Shown here: piece after piece, positions 8,606 to 17,599 of the stretch | Position numbering within the stretch: position 1 is the stretch's first letter | Layout of the letters: every line of letters begins with the position of its first letter | NCBI RefSeq assembly: GCF_900199705.1 | Contig: NZ_LT904908.1 | Span: 922,530 to 986,529, forward strand | Reading direction: 5' to 3' | DNA: 64,000 bases | Origin: Collinsella provencensis | Lineage (GTDB): Bacteria; Actinomycetota; Coriobacteriia; Coriobacteriales; Coriobacteriaceae | Notes under the pieces: generated by a model | What the model was told of the DNA's origin: nothing | What the model saw: the letters and a program-made list of their open reading frames with translations, nothing else | The model's database searches: none | Program-made: the position numbers and the translations under genes

Positions 8606-8633
8606 AGACGCGAGAAAAGCCAGCAAATGAAAA

Positions 8634-8670
8634 CAGGCCACCGGGATTTCCCGATGGCCTGCGATTTTTA
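8634..8670 (+). terminator. Bidirectional terminator between flavodoxin and tRNA-Thr
   Basis: CAGGCCA and CGGGA (8634-8646) pair with TCCCG and TGGCCTG (8649-8661), with one mismatch. TTTTT follows on the plus strand and TTTTC on the minus strand, so it can serve both the flavodoxin gene and the tRNA. Confidence 0.85.
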
Positions 8671-8671
8671 A

Positions 8672-8747
8672 TGGAGCCAGCGACCGGGCTCGAACCGGTG
8701 ACCCCCGCTTTACGAGAGCGGTGCTCTGCCAACTGAGCTACGCTGGC
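8672..8747 (-). tRNA. tRNA-Thr (anticodon CGT)
   Basis: Read on the minus strand, the 76-base gene folds into a complete cloverleaf. The seven-pair acceptor is GCCAGCG/CGCTGGC, the D arm GCTC/GAGC, and the anticodon stem CCGCT/AGCGG has loop CTCGTAA. The T arm is ACCGG-TTCGAGC-CCGGT, and CCA is encoded. The anticodon CGT reads ACG codons. Confidence 0.97.
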
Positions 8748-8901
8748 GACTCCATGGTGGCTACGAGCATGCCCGTGCCAACGAGTGACTATGGTACGTG
8801 GAAACGTCTCGTTGTGCAAGTATTAGCTGCGCAGTGACGAAAAAACCTCGTACCGAAGTGTTGAGGAGAAGCAACGAAATCGCGTCTGCCTCAACGTGCC
8901 C

Positions 8902-9708
8902 TTACTGAGCCATACGCTTCAAGACACCCAGCACGATTGCACGCATGGTCTCCGCCGCACGTTCGGCAACCTCAAGCACCATCTCATGGCTGTTGTCGGG
9001 ACGACCCGCCTGGTTGGTGACGAGCGTCACACCCAGGACCTCCATGCCCAGCGCGCGAGCCATAATCGTCTCGCACACCGTGGACATGCCCACGTAATCC
9101 ACGCCAAAACCTGCGAGCATGGCAATCTCCGCCTGCGTCTCATACGACGGGCCGAGCATACCCGCATACACACCCTCAGCCAGCTCAAAGCCGGCCTCGG
9201 AAGCAGTGTCTTTCGCCAGGTCGCGCAGATAGGCGGAGTAGGCACCCGCCATGGGGACAAACGGCTCGTCGAGCCCTGCCGCGGCAACACCCTCGGCGTT
9301 ATCCAGCGGGTTGTGCCCCGTCAGGTTGATTTGATCGGTGATGACACCCACCGTACCGGGTTTCACATCGCGCACGGCACCCGAAGCGCACCCCAGCATG
9401 ATGCTGCGGCATCCCAGCTTGTGCGCATGACGCACGAGCGAGGTCACCTGCAGGGCGTTATAACCCTGGTACAAATGCACACGGCCGGGATACACAACCA
9501 CGGGCACGCCATCGAGCGATCCCACAAGCACCTCATAGCGATGGCCCGCCACGGGAATCGCCTCGTCGGGGAAACCGTCGATGTCGGCATACGGAATACG
9601 GCGCACCACACGGACGCGGTCGGCCAAGGCACCAAGGCCGCTACCCAACACGATGGCAACGGGATGTTCCATACTGGGTTTGCAGAATTCAACGAGCTTT
9701 TCGTCCAT
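8902..9708 (-). CDS. Purine-nucleoside phosphorylase
   Basis: The 268-residue enzyme cleaves purine ribo- or deoxyribonucleosides with phosphate to give base and sugar 1-phosphate, in purine salvage. Characteristic pieces are LGSGLG (21-26, phosphate loop), GRVHLYQGY, GCASGAVRD, GPSYET, VGMSTVCETIMARALGM and VTNQAG. They place it in the trimeric PNP family (PunA/DeoD2 type). The ATG at 9708 has AGAAGG nine bases upstream; the longer upstream frame is not conserved-looking. It stands alone between the tRNA and a terminator. Confidence 0.92.
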   Translation of the reverse strand: MDEKLVEFCKPSMEHPVAIVLGSGLGALADRVRVVRRIPYADIDGFPDEAIPVAGHRYEVLVGSLDGVPVVVYPGRVHLYQGYNALQVTSLVRHAHKLGCRSIMLGCASGAVRDVKPGTVGVITDQINLTGHNPLDNAEGVAAAGLDEPFVPMAGAYSAYLRDLAKDTASEAGFELAEGVYAGMLGPSYETQAEIAMLAGFGVDYVGMSTVCETIMARALGMEVLGVTLVTNQAGRPDNSHEMVLEVAERAAETMRAIVLGVLKRMAQ

Positions 9709-9811
9709 GAGAATGCCCTTCTTCCCGTTCCCGTGCAGTTTGTCGAAACAAGCCCACCTGCCTAGCAGGCATACCTGCTCAAGTAGGCACTGCCACACGA
9801 GAACCGCTCAA

Positions 9812-9850
9812 ACAAAATGAGCGCGGAAGGATAGCCCTCCCGCGCCCTTC
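9812..9850 (-). terminator. Terminator after the SurA-like gene
   Basis: On the minus strand GCGCGGGAGGG and CCTTCCGCGC form a stem followed by a T-rich run (TCATTTTGTTT). It lies about 45 bases past the stop at 9892. Confidence 0.7.
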
Positions 9851-9891
9851 ATGAACATTCTAGCCGATGCGCTGCACGTGCTTGGCACCCA

Positions 9892-11079
9892 TTAGGCGAA
9901 CAGCCCGTACAAAGACAAGTTCGTCTTGGCAAACAAGCCATTGACGTATTCGGTCCAAGCCTCATTCGCCACGGAACTCTCCTCGGAATATGCCTGGTAG
10001 GCAATGTAGAAAGCGGTTTGGGCCTGTTCGTACGTCGCGGTTTCGCCCGTAAAGGCGTTGTCCGCGAAAACCTGGGCGTAGGAGCTGCCCTCATCCGCCC
10101 AAGTGCCGGCCTTGGCATCCCATGCATCGCCCGCAAGATCGATGATGTACTGAGCGTAAGCCTCCGTGGCTGCAGTCTCGTCTCCGTCCTCGGGCTCTGC
10201 TGGCGCAGTGGGAGGCACCGGGGAATCCGCAACAATGGAGTTGTAGAGCTTCTGAATGAGCACCTGCTCCCTGAGAACCACCTTCACCTGATCCTCGGTC
10301 ATGCCATACTGCTCGCCAATCGACGCAAAATCAGACATACCGAGCGTTTGCTCGGCAGCCGCCGCGAGCTCATCGTCGTCTGCCGTCATGCCCTTGGCCT
10401 CGGCATCGGCAACCAGAATCTGATTGCGCACATACGAGAGAATGACTTCTCCAGAAGGAGCCGAATACGTGCCATCCTCATGCTGCGCCGCTTCGATGCT
10501 GTACTGGCTCTCAATGGCCTCGCGCGCGGTGACCTTGTGCTCGGCACCGTTGTACGACCAAGTTGCCACGACGGCATCGAGCTGATCATCGGCGAACGTC
10601 GCGCTCGCGAGGCCCTTGGAACCAAAACCGCCCGATCCGATGAAGTAACCGATAACGGCGGCGATCACGACAGCAATCACACCACCGATCAACAGCATTT
10701 TCGAACGCTTTTCCGGAGCTGCATCGTCTTCGGCATCATCGTCGAGGTCGTCCTCGTCCTCGACGGCAGCGTCCTCAGCTGCGTCCTCGGCTGCGTCCGC
10801 ATCGTCCATGTCATCTTCAGCGTCGTCGTTCGCGTCGTCCTCGGCATCCTCGTCCTCGACAACGACCTCGTCGACCTCGCTCAAAAGCTCCGGGTCGGCC
10901 TCAGTCTCAATATCGCCCTCACGCGCGGCGGTCGTGCCCGAAATATCCTCAGCGGTGGCGCCCTCATGCAACTCGACGTCAAAAACCTCGGAATCGTCGT
11001 CGGGACCCTCCCCGCGACCGATTACCTCGATTCCATCGATATAATCCTTGTCTTCGTCTTTCTTTTGAATCAAGCCCAT
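9892..11079 (-). CDS. Acidic, membrane-anchored SurA-like protein
   Basis: The 395-residue protein has three parts. Residues 54-123 are an Asp/Glu/Ala-rich, extremely acidic and probably disordered region. Residues 128-147 are one membrane helix preceded by EKRSK, which predicts a cytoplasmic N-terminus. Residues 155-395 form an exported domain with helical segments (SYVRNQILVADAEAKGMTAD, YGMTEDQVKVVLREQ) like the N-terminal chaperone domain of SurA/PrsA-type foldases. I see no parvulin isomerase domain. A role in folding or retention of exported proteins is inferred. It stands alone, with a terminator after it. Confidence 0.75.
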   Translation of the reverse strand: MGLIQKKDEDKDYIDGIEVIGRGEGPDDDSEVFDVELHEGATAEDISGTTAAREGDIETEADPELLSEVDEVVVEDEDAEDDANDDAEDDMDDADAAEDAAEDAAVEDEDDLDDDAEDDAAPEKRSKMLLIGGVIAVVIAAVIGYFIGSGGFGSKGLASATFADDQLDAVVATWSYNGAEHKVTAREAIESQYSIEAAQHEDGTYSAPSGEVILSYVRNQILVADAEAKGMTADDDELAAAAEQTLGMSDFASIGEQYGMTEDQVKVVLREQVLIQKLYNSIVADSPVPPTAPAEPEDGDETAATEAYAQYIIDLAGDAWDAKAGTWADEGSSYAQVFADNAFTGETATYEQAQTAFYIAYQAYSEESSVANEAWTEYVNGLFAKTNLSLYGLFA

Positions 11080-11193
11080 ATCAGCTCTCCTTCAACGCGG
11101 TCAATCGCTCGTAAAAAGAATACGCCCCCAACGGGACGTATTCACTTATGACTCAGTTAACTTTTCCGCCAAACGCCCTAAAAACGACATCCC

Positions 11194-12279
11194 CTACGAA
11201 AGGTGTGCGATAACGGCGTCGGCAAACTCCTGCGTACCGACAGCACCCTCGGTAGAGCCCGTAAGCGCGCGCTTCACGTCGCCCGTCACCTGCGTGCCCT
11301 CCGCAAGCGTGGCGCGAACCGCCGCGCGAATGCGCTCCGCAGCATCGCCCTCGCCCAAATGGTCGAGCATCATGGCCGCGGATAGAATCTCCGCGGTGGG
11401 ATTGGCGATACCCTTGCCCGCAATGTCGGGCGCAGAGCCATGCGTCGCCTCGAAAATGGCCGCGTCAGCGCCGATATTCGCACCGGGTGCCATGCCAAGG
11501 CCGCCCACCAGACCGGCGCACAGGTCACTCACGATGTCGCCATACAGATTGAGGCATACGAGGACATCGAAGTCATCGGGGTTCTGCACCAAGCCCATGC
11601 ACGTGGCGTCAACGATCTTGTCGTTGAACTCGATGTCGGGATAGCGCTCGGCCACCTCGCGGGCAATGCGCAGGTACAGACCGTCAGTCGCCTTCATGAT
11701 GTTGGCCTTGTGCACCGCCGTGACCTTTTTGCGCCCGCAGCGACGTGCATACTCAAACGCGTACTCCACGATGCGGCGCGAGCGCGCAATGGAGATGGGC
11801 TTGATGGAAATGGCGGAATCCTCGGCAAACGGCTTTTGACCAGAACGCTTTACGAGCTCGTTGAGCTCCGCAACCTCTGCTGCGCCCTCGTCAAACTCGA
11901 TGCCCGCATACAGGTCCTCGGTGTTCTCGCGCACAATCACCAAGTCGACGTCACGATAGCGCGAACCGTCACCCGGTTGCGACAGACAGGGGCGCACGCA
12001 GGCATACAAATCGAATTCTTTGCGCAACGCAACATTCACGCTGCGAAAACCCGTTCCCACCGGCGTGGTGATGGGGCCCTTGATGGCAACCTTGGTCGTG
12101 CGCACGGCGTCGAGCACATGCTCGGGCAGCGGTGTGCCAAACTCATCCATCACACCAGCTCCGGCATTCTGAACGTTCCAGTTGATGGAAACGCCGGTGG
12201 CCTCGACCACGCGACGCATTGCCTCGGTAATCTCAGGGCCGATACCGTCACCGGGAATCAGTACAACGTCATGAGTCAT
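11194..12279 (-). CDS. NAD-dependent isocitrate dehydrogenase (isocitrate/isopropylmalate dehydrogenase family)
   Basis: The 361-residue enzyme starts [17 protein letters not shown] and contains [19 protein letters not shown], where a Ser and Asn in the substrate loop favour isocitrate over isopropylmalate. It also has [13 protein letters not shown], the catalytic Lys segment [35 protein letters not shown] and [17 protein letters not shown]. It should oxidise isocitrate to 2-oxoglutarate. The start codon lies two bases after the stop of the HEAT-like gene, with GAGGAG in front. It is thus the last gene of a tight four-gene operon led by the His-tailed dehydrogenase. Homoisocitrate or tartrate-type specificity cannot be excluded. 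Confidence 0.87.
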   Translation of the reverse strand: MTHDVVLIPGDGIGPEITEAMRRVVEATGVSINWNVQNAGAGVMDEFGTPLPEHVLDAVRTTKVAIKGPITTPVGTGFRSVNVALRKEFDLYACVRPCLSQPGDGSRYRDVDLVIVRENTEDLYAGIEFDEGAAEVAELNELVKRSGQKPFAEDSAISIKPISIARSRRIVEYAFEYARRCGRKKVTAVHKANIMKATDGLYLRIAREVAERYPDIEFNDKIVDATCMGLVQNPDDFDVLVCLNLYGDIVSDLCAGLVGGLGMAPGANIGADAAIFEATHGSAPDIAGKGIANPTAEILSAAMMLDHLGEGDAAERIRAAVRATLAEGTQVTGDVKRALTGSTEGAVGTQEFADAVIAHLS

Positions 12280-12281
12280 GG

Positions 12282-12977
12282 CTACTCCTCGTCCTCGTCG
12301 AGCTCGTCCTCTTTCTTCACGCGCATGCGCCTCTTCGGACTCTCGAGTTTGAAGCGCTTGACCAGCGCATCATAAATCTCGCGCGAGCGAACGCGCAGGT
12401 AGTTGCCCTTGCCGTTCTCGGCATCGAACTGCAGACGGCCTGCAAGCTCACCTGCGACCGTACCGGCAATCTGCCCGTGCGCAAACGTGTACAGAAAACC
12501 GAGCATGTCGCGATACTCAAGGTCACCATGGAAGCACTGAATCGCCTCGTCGAGAATCGGCCACACCTTCTCGGAACGGCGACGCTCGGTTGCACCCCAT
12601 ACCGCGAGGAAGTGGAACGCAGAAAGACGCAGCGGCGCAGACAGCTCGTCAAACAGGGCCGCCTCGGCACCCTCAAATGCCGCACCGCATGCCTTTGCCT
12701 GCTCAGGGGCGAGCAGCGATAGGGCGTCGAGAACCTCCCAACGGGTCTGCGCCTCGGGTCGATACAGCGCATCGATCAGCTGATCGATATGCGGAACAAG
12801 AAGCTCGGGCTCGCGCTGGGCAAGCAGACTGACCGTGCGTGCGGAAAGCTGACGCGTGCGACGACTGGAATGGGACAGATCGTCAATGAGGGCAGACAGA
12901 GCGTCGGCACTCTCGGTCACATGTTCCAAACGCTCGGCTTCTTCGGGGGCGAGGTTGTTCGTGATCTCGTCGGACAT
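12282..12977 (-). CDS. HEAT/ARM-repeat-like hypothetical protein
   Basis: The 231-residue protein is helical and lacks membrane segments. Repeating helix pairs ([69 protein letters not shown]) look like HEAT or Armadillo repeats, as in adaptor proteins. The C-terminus is basic, then acidic (ELDEDEE). It sits six bases after the membrane-protein gene and two before the isocitrate dehydrogenase, so it is co-expressed with them. Function is unknown. Confidence 0.75.
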   Translation of the reverse strand: MSDEITNNLAPEEAERLEHVTESADALSALIDDLSHSSRRTRQLSARTVSLLAQREPELLVPHIDQLIDALYRPEAQTRWEVLDALSLLAPEQAKACGAAFEGAEAALFDELSAPLRLSAFHFLAVWGATERRRSEKVWPILDEAIQCFHGDLEYRDMLGFLYTFAHGQIAGTVAGELAGRLQFDAENGKGNYLRVRSREIYDALVKRFKLESPKRRMRVKKEDELDEDEE

Positions 12978-12983
12978 AAGGTG

Positions 12984-13430
12984 TTACCTGTTACCTTTCT
13001 CGCTCGTACTCGCGGTATTCGTTGCAGAACCCTGTTCATCTACAGAAATAAGATCGGGTCCGGATTCACCCGTCTTGCGGCGACGACGTGCCGCCTCTCC
13101 CGAGCCCTTCTCGGCCGTCTGGCGATGGCGACGGTTGATGTTCATGAAGTTATCGACCCATTTCCAAGGGCCGCTCGACTCGCCAAACGTCATCTTGAGG
13201 CCCGTGATATAACCCGCGAGCAATCCAATCAGCGTGACCTGCACCATCAGCGCGGGAATGAGCGCCGTGGCAAGCACCACCATAACAATGCCGCCGATGT
13301 TGGCAGCCCAATAGGCCTTCGCGGTAATTGCCCAGCGCTTGCACAATTCCTGACCGATGAAAAAACCGATGTAGATGGCAAAGCAGAAAACCAGGGCATA
13401 CGTGATGATAAAAGCCCAGTTAGCCGGCAT
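12984..13430 (-). CDS. Small membrane protein with basic tail
   Basis: The 148-residue protein has two or three hydrophobic segments in its first 85 residues (WAFIITYALVFCFAIYIGFFIG; AANIGGIVMVVLATALIPALMV; VTLIGLLAGYITG). An Arg/Lys-rich, polar tail follows. The ATG at 13430 is preferred because GGGGAG lies upstream. It begins five bases after the stop of the His-tailed dehydrogenase, so it belongs to the same operon. I do not recognise the family. The Cys and Lys/Arg content does not suggest an enzyme. Confidence 0.7.
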   Translation of the reverse strand: MPANWAFIITYALVFCFAIYIGFFIGQELCKRWAITAKAYWAANIGGIVMVVLATALIPALMVQVTLIGLLAGYITGLKMTFGESSGPWKWVDNFMNINRRHRQTAEKGSGEAARRRRKTGESGPDLISVDEQGSATNTASTSEKGNR

Positions 13431-13435
13431 GCGAG

Positions 13436-14608
13436 CTACTCCCCGTGGTGGTGGCCGCAGCGGCACTCATGATCGCCGTCGTGATGACCATGGCCGTGAC
13501 CACCACAGCACTCATGGTCCTCACCATGGTCGTGACCGCACTGGCACTCATGGCCCTCGTCACCATGACCGTGGCCATGATCGCCGCAGCACTCGTGCTC
13601 GCCACCGTGATCGTGGTCGTGGCCACAGTGGCACTCGTGCTCTTCGCCATGGTCGTGGTCGCAATCGCACTCCTCGTCGTGCTCGTGGGCGGCGGTGTAC
13701 AGCGACCAATCCAGGCCGGCGGCAACCGCATCGGCCTCCTCCTGATAAAGCAGCGTGATGGCCTGCGTACCGAGCTTGCCGCCTCCGATTGCCTCGAGCA
13801 TGTCATACAGCGTAAAAGCGGTGTCTGCACCGGGAAGGGCGATCTCGCGCTCCTCGGCAACGGCAAGTGCAAGACCCAGGTCCTTGAGGAAGTGCTCAAC
13901 CAGGAAGCCGGGCTTGTAGTCGCCCTCGAGGCTCTTGGGGGCAAGCGTCTGCATGGCACCGGTGCTGCCCGTGCCGGAGCAGATCATCGAGCGCACCTGC
14001 TCAACATCCAGGCCGTTTTGCTGGGCAAATGAAAGCGCGTCCGCCATGCCCACCATGGAGCTCGCAAGCGCGACCTGGTTGGCGAGCTTTGCGGCCTGAC
14101 CCTTACCGGCGCCGCCGAAGCAGAAAATCTTCGAGGTGAAGGTCTCGATGACCTCGCGAACCGGCTCGAGGTCGCGCTCGGTAGCGCCCACGATGGCGGT
14201 CAGCGTGCCGGCGATGGCGCCGCCCTCGCCGCCCGTCACGGGACAGTCAAACGCATGCTTACCGCTTACCTCAGCAGCCTCGGAAATATCGCGTGCAAGC
14301 TCGGGAGCACTCGTCGTGAGGTCGATCAGGTACGCTCCATCCTTGACGGTCGCCAAAAGACCATTGCCCGCCAGATAGATTTCCTCAACATCCGTGGGGA
14401 AGCCGACCATGGTGAACACCACGTCGGCATCGGCGGCAGCTTCAGCGGGCGAATCGGCCCACGTGGCACCCTTGGCAAGCAGGCCCTCGGCCTTTGCCTT
14501 GGTGCGGTTGTAAACCGTCACCGGATATCCCGCGTCCAAAATGTGCCCCGCGATGGGAGCGCCCATGATCCCTGTTCCGATAAATGCGACGTTGAGTTTG
14601 TTAGACAT
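13436..14608 (-). CDS. 3-hydroxyisobutyrate dehydrogenase-family protein with His/Cys-rich C-terminal tail
   Basis: Residues 1-290 form a complete beta-hydroxyacid dehydrogenase: Rossmann motif GTGIMG (11-16), substrate loop DCPVTGGEGGA (121-131), and catalytic Lys174 in KLANQ. Such enzymes oxidise 3-hydroxyisobutyrate or reduce tartronate semialdehyde; which one cannot be told. Residues 308-390 are an unusual tail with 25 His and 12 Cys in 83 residues. It is built from about five imperfect units of 12-15 residues centred on HEC-x-CG or HECCG, separated by HDHG/HGHGH runs, and it looks like a strong metal binder. The ATG at 14608 follows AAGGGA. It leads a four-gene operon with the membrane, HEAT-like and isocitrate dehydrogenase genes. 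Confidence 0.9.
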   Translation of the reverse strand: MSNKLNVAFIGTGIMGAPIAGHILDAGYPVTVYNRTKAKAEGLLAKGATWADSPAEAAADADVVFTMVGFPTDVEEIYLAGNGLLATVKDGAYLIDLTTSAPELARDISEAAEVSGKHAFDCPVTGGEGGAIAGTLTAIVGATERDLEPVREVIETFTSKIFCFGGAGKGQAAKLANQVALASSMVGMADALSFAQQNGLDVEQVRSMICSGTGSTGAMQTLAPKSLEGDYKPGFLVEHFLKDLGLALAVAEEREIALPGADTAFTLYDMLEAIGGGKLGTQAITLLYQEEADAVAAGLDWSLYTAAHEHDEECDCDHDHGEEHECHCGHDHDHGGEHECCGDHGHGHGDEGHECQCGHDHGEDHECCGGHGHGHHDGDHECRCGHHHGE

Positions 14609-14674
14609 GTGTTCCCTTTCCACGGGACTTGTATGACAACGTATGGTTTGCGCCCTGCACTCGCGGCAAAACGG

Positions 14675-15601
14675 TTACTCGCCCCGCACACGGTTAGCGA
14701 TACGATCGGTCAGCGAAATCTTCTCGGCGCGGTTATTGCCCCAGAACGCAACCGCGACCATGCCGGGACCGACGTGCGATCCGATGGTCGGGCCAACCGA
14801 GCTGCGCAGAATGGTGACATTCTCATTTCCCAGCTCTTTGCGAATAGCACCTTCGAGCCAATCGCAATCCTTCTCGGCATCCGCCCCCATCACAAAAACG
14901 GGCAACGAAGCGTCGTGGGCATAGTTATCGGCAAAGAGTTTGACAAGTGCCTTAAGAGCCTTTTTACGCCCGCGATTCACACCGATCAGCGAAAGCGAGC
15001 CCGCAAGATCAAACGAGAGCACCGGCTTGATCTCGAGCTTGGACGATAGCGACGCCGCCGCAGGAGGAATGCGTCCGCCCGCAGCCAGCGCGTCCAAGTT
15101 ATCGAGTGAGAAGTAGCCGTGGATGTAGGTCTTTGCCTCATTGGCCCAGTCGGCGAGTTGCCTTGCGGAAAGACCTGCAGCGCGCTGACGAACGGCTTCC
15201 ATGGCAAGCATCGCTCCACACGTGCTCGGAAGTGCGTTATCAACCACATAGAGCTCGAAGTCGGGATGGTCGGCACGAACCTGATCGGCCGCCTGACAAG
15301 CGGAGTTGTAGCTCGAGGACAATGCGCTGGTAAAGCACAGGTACACCGTGGGCGTTCCCTCCACGGCGCACTTCTCAAAGAACTCCAGGTAGGTCCCCAG
15401 CGACACTGCGGACGTGGAAGCCTTGGCACCAGCGCGAAGTTTGTCGTAAAACTCCTTGGGCGTTATCGACGTCCAAATATCGTCGGTGAATTCCTCGCCA
15501 TCGAGAATGTAGGGGAACCCCAAAATATCAACATCGAGCGTTGCAGCAAGTTCAGGCGTAAGGTCGGCACAGGTGTCAATCACAATACGACAACCGCTCA
15601 T
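14675..15601 (-). CDS. DegV family fatty-acid-binding protein
   Basis: The 308-residue protein carries the DegV hallmarks: VIDTCADLTPE at the N-terminus, TSAVSLGTYLEFFE, SSYNSA, and the C-terminal GPTIGSHVGPGMVAVAF. DegV (FakB) proteins bind a fatty acid between two domains and present it to the FakA kinase for phosphorylation and phospholipid synthesis. The ATG at 15601 has GAGGAG in front. It is on the same strand as hpf but a hairpin separates them. No fakA gene is in the window. Confidence 0.92.
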   Translation of the reverse strand: MSGCRIVIDTCADLTPELAATLDVDILGFPYILDGEEFTDDIWTSITPKEFYDKLRAGAKASTSAVSLGTYLEFFEKCAVEGTPTVYLCFTSALSSSYNSACQAADQVRADHPDFELYVVDNALPSTCGAMLAMEAVRQRAAGLSARQLADWANEAKTYIHGYFSLDNLDALAAGGRIPPAAASLSSKLEIKPVLSFDLAGSLSLIGVNRGRKKALKALVKLFADNYAHDASLPVFVMGADAEKDCDWLEGAIRKELGNENVTILRSSVGPTIGSHVGPGMVAVAFWGNNRAEKISLTDRIANRVRGE

Positions 15602-15611
15602 TGCATCTCCT

Positions 15612-15647
15612 CAAGCAAAGCAACGGCCGCCCCGCACGGGACGGCCG
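15612..15647 (-). terminator. Terminator after hpf
   Basis: CGGCCG plus CCC arms (15624-15633) pair with GGG and CGGCCG (15638-15647), with one mismatch. On the minus strand the stem is followed by TTGCTTTGCTT, a moderate T-tract. Confidence 0.6.
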
Positions 15648-15675
15648 CCATCCAAATCATGCGTAACCGTTTATT

Positions 15676-16260
15676 TTACTCGCCTTCGGTCTCCAGTTTG
15701 GGCTTGATAATGCCATATCCACCATTCTTACGGTGATATACCACATTAATGAGACCCGTGGTGCTGCTTTCGAAGACGTAGAAGTCGTGACCGAGCAGGT
15801 CGGTTTGCACGAGCGCCTGTTCCTCGGTCATGGGGGTCAGCTCAATTTCCTTCACACGGACGAGCTGGTTGTCCTCTTCCTCGGGAATCAGCAGATCGGC
15901 AAGGTCCTCAACCGGCTTGAACGACACCATGTCGGAAGCGGAGGCACCCTGCTGGCGATTGTCAACGACCTTGGTCTTGAACTTGCGAAGTTGGCGGGTC
16001 ACCTTCTCGGCTGCCAGATCAATGGCGGCATACATGTCGGCACCGTGCTCAGCCACGCGAATCACAGATCCACGTGCGCGGACCGTGACTTCCACGATGG
16101 CGGGATTGGGGTTGGACGGATTTTTCTCATAACGCAACACGACGTCGGCAGTCATCGGCTCGATGTCGAACACCTTAAGGGCTCCACCGATTTTCTCGTC
16201 TACATGGGCGCGCAGTGCATCGGTAACGGTTGTCTTGCGACCAGAAACCTTGATATCCAT
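15676..16260 (-). CDS. hpf: Ribosome hibernation promoting factor, long form
   Basis: The 194-residue protein has the N-terminal S30AE/YfiA domain (MDIKVSGRKTTVTDALRAHVDEKI to about 100), which binds the 30S decoding centre. A linker and the C-terminal dimerisation domain follow (about 135-190, VRVKEIELTPMTEEQALVQTDLLGHDFYVFE). The long form dimerises ribosomes into inactive 100S particles in stationary phase. It stands alone, with a terminator after it. Confidence 0.95.
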   Translation of the reverse strand: MDIKVSGRKTTVTDALRAHVDEKIGGALKVFDIEPMTADVVLRYEKNPSNPNPAIVEVTVRARGSVIRVAEHGADMYAAIDLAAEKVTRQLRKFKTKVVDNRQQGASASDMVSFKPVEDLADLLIPEEEDNQLVRVKEIELTPMTEEQALVQTDLLGHDFYVFESSTTGLINVVYHRKNGGYGIIKPKLETEGE

Positions 16261-16564
16261 CGTGGTTCCAATCTATCCGGGGATAGGACTCTATTCATGT
16301 TGTACCCAAGATGCAGAAGCTCACGCATCACAATGGCGGGCATCCGTTAGGAGGGCATCATGTGCCAGTTGCGGAATTGTCGCTCAAACATGCGCTCCAT
16401 TGTAGTAAAGCGCTATTCATCCCCTCCCCTACCAGCGCCTTTGCAATTCAAAACAAAAGGGGTGACGCGCAGTTACGCACACCACCCCTTCAAGTTCGCC
16501 ACGAAACATCGACAATCGGACACACGAATCGCTGTTGCCGAGATGCGCCTCGCAACCTCAACTG

Positions 16565-17599
16565 CTAGTCGATGGAGTTTATGTCACCGCTTATGGTGTA
16601 ATCGTCCTCAGACGACCCGCCTTCAGTGCCGTTTTCGTCAGTTCCCTCGGTACTCTCGCCATCCGCACCCTCGTCCCCGGCAGGCTCCTCCGTTTCGGAA
16701 GTGAGCACGATGCCCGAAAGCAGTGAGTCGGCAAGGTTCAACGGCGTGACACCATACCAAAGCGCGTGAATGGCCTCGAGGATTCCGCCGTCGACCATAT
16801 CGCCGAGCGTTTCGTCCAAGGCGGCTGCCAAAACGGTATTCTCACTCGAAAGGGCAATTCCATACGAAGACACCGAGGAGATCGTCCCCACAAACACCAC
16901 GCCCGGATAAGCGCGCGCAAGGTACGAACCTGCTGTGGCATCGCAAGCAACGTACTTCGCCTCGCCGCTGTCGAGCGCCTCAAAGCACTTGTTCACGTTC
17001 TCGCAAATCTTGAAATCGGCATCGACGCCGGCGCGCAACAGCGCGTCCTGTGACGCGGAGGCGTCCTGCACGGCAATCGTAGCACCCGAAAGCCCTTGAA
17101 CGGTCAGCGTGGGCACCTCGTTAGAGCCATCAGCGGTCTTGGCAAAAATCGCCGAACCATTGTCGAGCAGCATTCCCGTAACGTCAATTCCATCTGTTGC
17201 ATCGGAGGCCTTGGCGCCAAAGAAGAGGTCCGCCTCACCCTTGCCTACAGACGATTCAGCGTTCGAAGCGGAAACAACCTTGAGGTTCAGGCCAAAGCGC
17301 TCAGCAAGGGCAAGGGCGACATCGGCATAGTAGCCGCTCGGTTTGCCGTCGGCATCGGTAAGCGCCTGCGGAGCATTGCTCGAGTCCATGGCAACGGTGA
17401 GGTAACCATCCTTTACCAGATCGGGAGACGAAAGCATCGGGTCGACGGGATCGGGCTTGACCTCCGCACGGCTCGGCGTGGTAAATGGCGTTGTAAAGGC
17501 GCAGCCGGAAAGCCCAACCACAAGCGCAAACGTGCAAATGCACGCCGCAATCTTCGAAATCGCCGTCCTCACGTCAACCTTCATGCCCGCGACCATTGT
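16565..17599 (-). CDS. Extracellular solute-binding lipoprotein (family 3-like)
   Basis: The 344-residue protein has a lipoprotein signal: basic start, hydrophobic stretch, then the lipobox VGLSGC, giving a lipid-anchored Cys. The mature part resembles amino-acid-type periplasmic binding proteins: DGYLTVAMDSSNAPQ, GYYADVALALAERFGL, GKGEADLFFGAK and a second-lobe segment. The C-terminus is an acidic, Gly/Ser/Glu-rich tail. No ABC permease or ATPase gene adjoins it, so it may be an orphan or work with a distant transporter. The ATG at 17599 has GAGGAG upstream; another ATG follows at 17587. Confidence 0.8.
   Translation of the reverse strand, partial: TMVAGMKVDVRTAISKIAACICTFALVVGLSGCAFTTPFTTPSRAEVKPDPVDPMLSSPDLVKDGYLTVAMDSSNAPQALTDADGKPSGYYADVALALAERFGLNLKVVSASNAESSVGKGEADLFFGAKASDATDGIDVTGMLLDNGSAIFAKTADGSNEVPTLTVQGLSGATIAVQDASASQDALLRAGVDADFKICENVNKCFEALDSGEAKYVACDATAGSYLARAYPGVVFVGTISSVSSYGIALSSENTVLAAALDETLGDMVDGGILEAIHALWYGVTPLNLADSLLSGIVLTSETEEPAGDEGADGESTEGTDENGTEGGSSEDDYTISGDINSID

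Noticed and set aside
13445-14032. Hydrophobic plus-strand frame that looks like a membrane protein
   Set aside because: It is the reverse complement of the His/Cys-rich repeat codons, which read as Val/Ala/Met on the other strand. No ribosome site.
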